This document shows positions 63,336-64,000 of a stretch of DNA of 64,000 bases, piece by piece (position 1 is the first letter of the stretch; each line of letters begins with the position of its first letter). Both the position numbers and the translations under genes were made by a program. The notes under the pieces were generated by a model. That model saw only the letters and a list, made by a program, of their open reading frames with translations, did not search any database and had not been told where the DNA came from. This DNA comes from Nitratireductor mangrovi (GTDB lineage Bacteria > Pseudomonadota > Alphaproteobacteria > Rhizobiales > Rhizobiaceae): assembly GCF_007922615.2 (NCBI RefSeq), contig NZ_CP042301.2, positions 248,001 to 312,000 of the forward strand. Direction: 5' to 3'.

Positions 63336-64000
63336 CTAGGTTTCCGTGCCGCCGACGGTCATGCGGTCCATCCTGAGATGTGGCTGGCCGACGCCGACTG
63401 GTACGCCCTGGCCCGCCTTGCCGCACATGCCGATGCCGGTGTCGAGCTTCATGTCGTTGCCGATCATGGAGACCCGGTGCATGGCGTCGGGGCCGTTGCC
63501 GATCAGCATCGCGCCCTTGATAGGCCGGGTCACCTTGCCGTCCTCGATACGGTAGGCCTCCGTGCAGGCGAAGACGAACTTGCCCGAGGTAATGTCGACC
63601 TGGCCACCGCCGAAGGAGACGGCATAGATGCCGTCCTTCACCGAAGCGATGATTTCGGCCGGTTCCTTGTCGCCGCCGGTCATGAAGGTGTTGGTCATGC
63701 GCGGCATCGGCTCGTGCGCGTAGGATTCGCGCCGGCCGTTGCCGGTCGCCGCAACGCCCATCAGACGCGCATTCTGCCGATCCTGCATGTAGCCGACCAG
63801 CTTGCCGTCCTCGATGAGAACGTTGCGATTGGTTGGCGTGCCTTCGTCGTCGATGGTGAGCGAACCGCGCCGCTCGGCGATGGTGCCGTCGTCGACGACG
63901 GTGACGCCCCTGGCGGCTACCTGCTGGCCCATCAGGCCGGAAAAGGCCGAGGTCTTCTTGCGGTTGAAGTCGCCTTCGAGTCCGTGGCCGACCGCCTCGT
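63336..64000 (-). CDS. tldD: Metalloprotease TldD, C-terminal part
   Basis: 221 codons of the C-terminal part; the gene continues past the right edge. The metal-site neighbourhood [20 protein letters not shown] lies at the right edge, and [20 protein letters not shown] is the usual TldD terminus. TldD with TldE matures peptides such as microcin B17 and controls a toxin-antitoxin system in E. coli. The N-terminus is outside the window. Confidence 0.9.
   Translation of the reverse strand, partial: EAVGHGLEGDFNRKKTSAFSGLMGQQVAARGVTVVDDGTIAERRGSLTIDDEGTPTNRNVLIEDGKLVGYMQDRQNARLMGVAATGNGRRESYAHEPMPRMTNTFMTGGDKEPAEIIASVKDGIYAVSFGGGQVDITSGKFVFACTEAYRIEDGKVTRPIKGAMLIGNGPDAMHRVSMIGNDMKLDTGIGMCGKAGQGVPVGVGQPHLRMDRMTVGGTET

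Overview
The window is ordinary chromosomal DNA from a GC-rich alphaproteobacterium, most likely Rhizobiales and probably in or near the Mesorhizobium/Phyllobacteriaceae group. The evidence is the coding style (GC-rich, many GTG and TTG starts), rhizobial family markers (DUF1127 beside a GcvA-like LysR gene, DUF6101, DUF1344, a BacA-type transporter, an RT0821-like lipoprotein), split ATP synthase genes (atpI-B-E-F'-F without the F1 genes), and a RIME-like palindromic repeat inside glyS. I see no tRNA or rRNA genes, insertion sequences, CRISPR arrays, phage or integrative elements. About 75 genes are called and gaps longer than 300 bases are almost absent.

Layout. 1-2.3 kb: the end of a sugar ABC importer operon facing a SorC regulator. 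2.5-5.6 kb: an ArsC/Spx-like protein, a LysR/DUF1127 divergent pair, and an ArsR-SRPBCC-DUF899 operon. 5.9-11.9 kb: membrane proteins (BCCT symporter, YbfB-like MFS, BacA-type transporter, NnrU-like) and a secreted deacetylase. 12-15.5 kb: a YfgM-like protein, the ribosome GTPase Der and a SleB-type cell-wall hydrolase. 15.7-18.3 kb: the F0 operon. 18.4-24.7 kb: mostly minus-strand housekeeping genes (rnhB, radical SAM, moaB, ispE, S49 peptidase, methyltransferase, DUF2007). 24.9-33.2 kb: polyprenyl diphosphate synthase, a TPR-LysM protein, two paralogous Cys-rich secreted proteins, and glyQ/glyS. 34-40.9 kb: threonylcarbamoyl-AMP synthase, FAD oxidoreductase, ubiA, an HxlR/carboxymuconolactone-decarboxylase-like pair, purD. 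41-44.7 kb: acyl-CoA dehydrogenase, enoyl-CoA hydratase and a membrane nucleotide cyclase. 44.8-51.1 kb: pdxH, a lipoprotein, a DnaJ-like gene, fabI, a phosphatase, DUF1344, aroC, ribB. 51.2-54.2 kb: an MFS/TetR divergent pair and a membrane protein. 54.3-61.2 kb: HDAC-like, xseB, DUF2277, pirin, dxs, tlyA and a TrmA-family methyltransferase. 61.3-64 kb: TetR/cupin, a sirtuin, and the C-terminal part of TldD.

Functional themes. Several genes feed isoprenoid and quinone synthesis (ispE, dxs, polyprenyl synthase, ubiA). Others serve translation and RNA (glyQS, der, threonylcarbamoyl-AMP synthase, two RNA methyltransferases) and core metabolism (aroC, ribB, purD, pdxH, fabI).

I found no clear new multi-gene system. 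The best leads are regulatory and small-scale: three near-identical palindromes between the MFS and TetR genes, two 19-bp palindromes exactly 30 bp apart between the HxlR and CMD genes, a partial duplicate of the glyS start used as an upstream ORF, an in-frame palindromic element and a low-GC patch within glyS, a pair of six-cysteine secreted paralogs, a cyclase with a duplicated two-helix membrane module, and a RibB whose RibA-like domain has lost its zinc cysteines.
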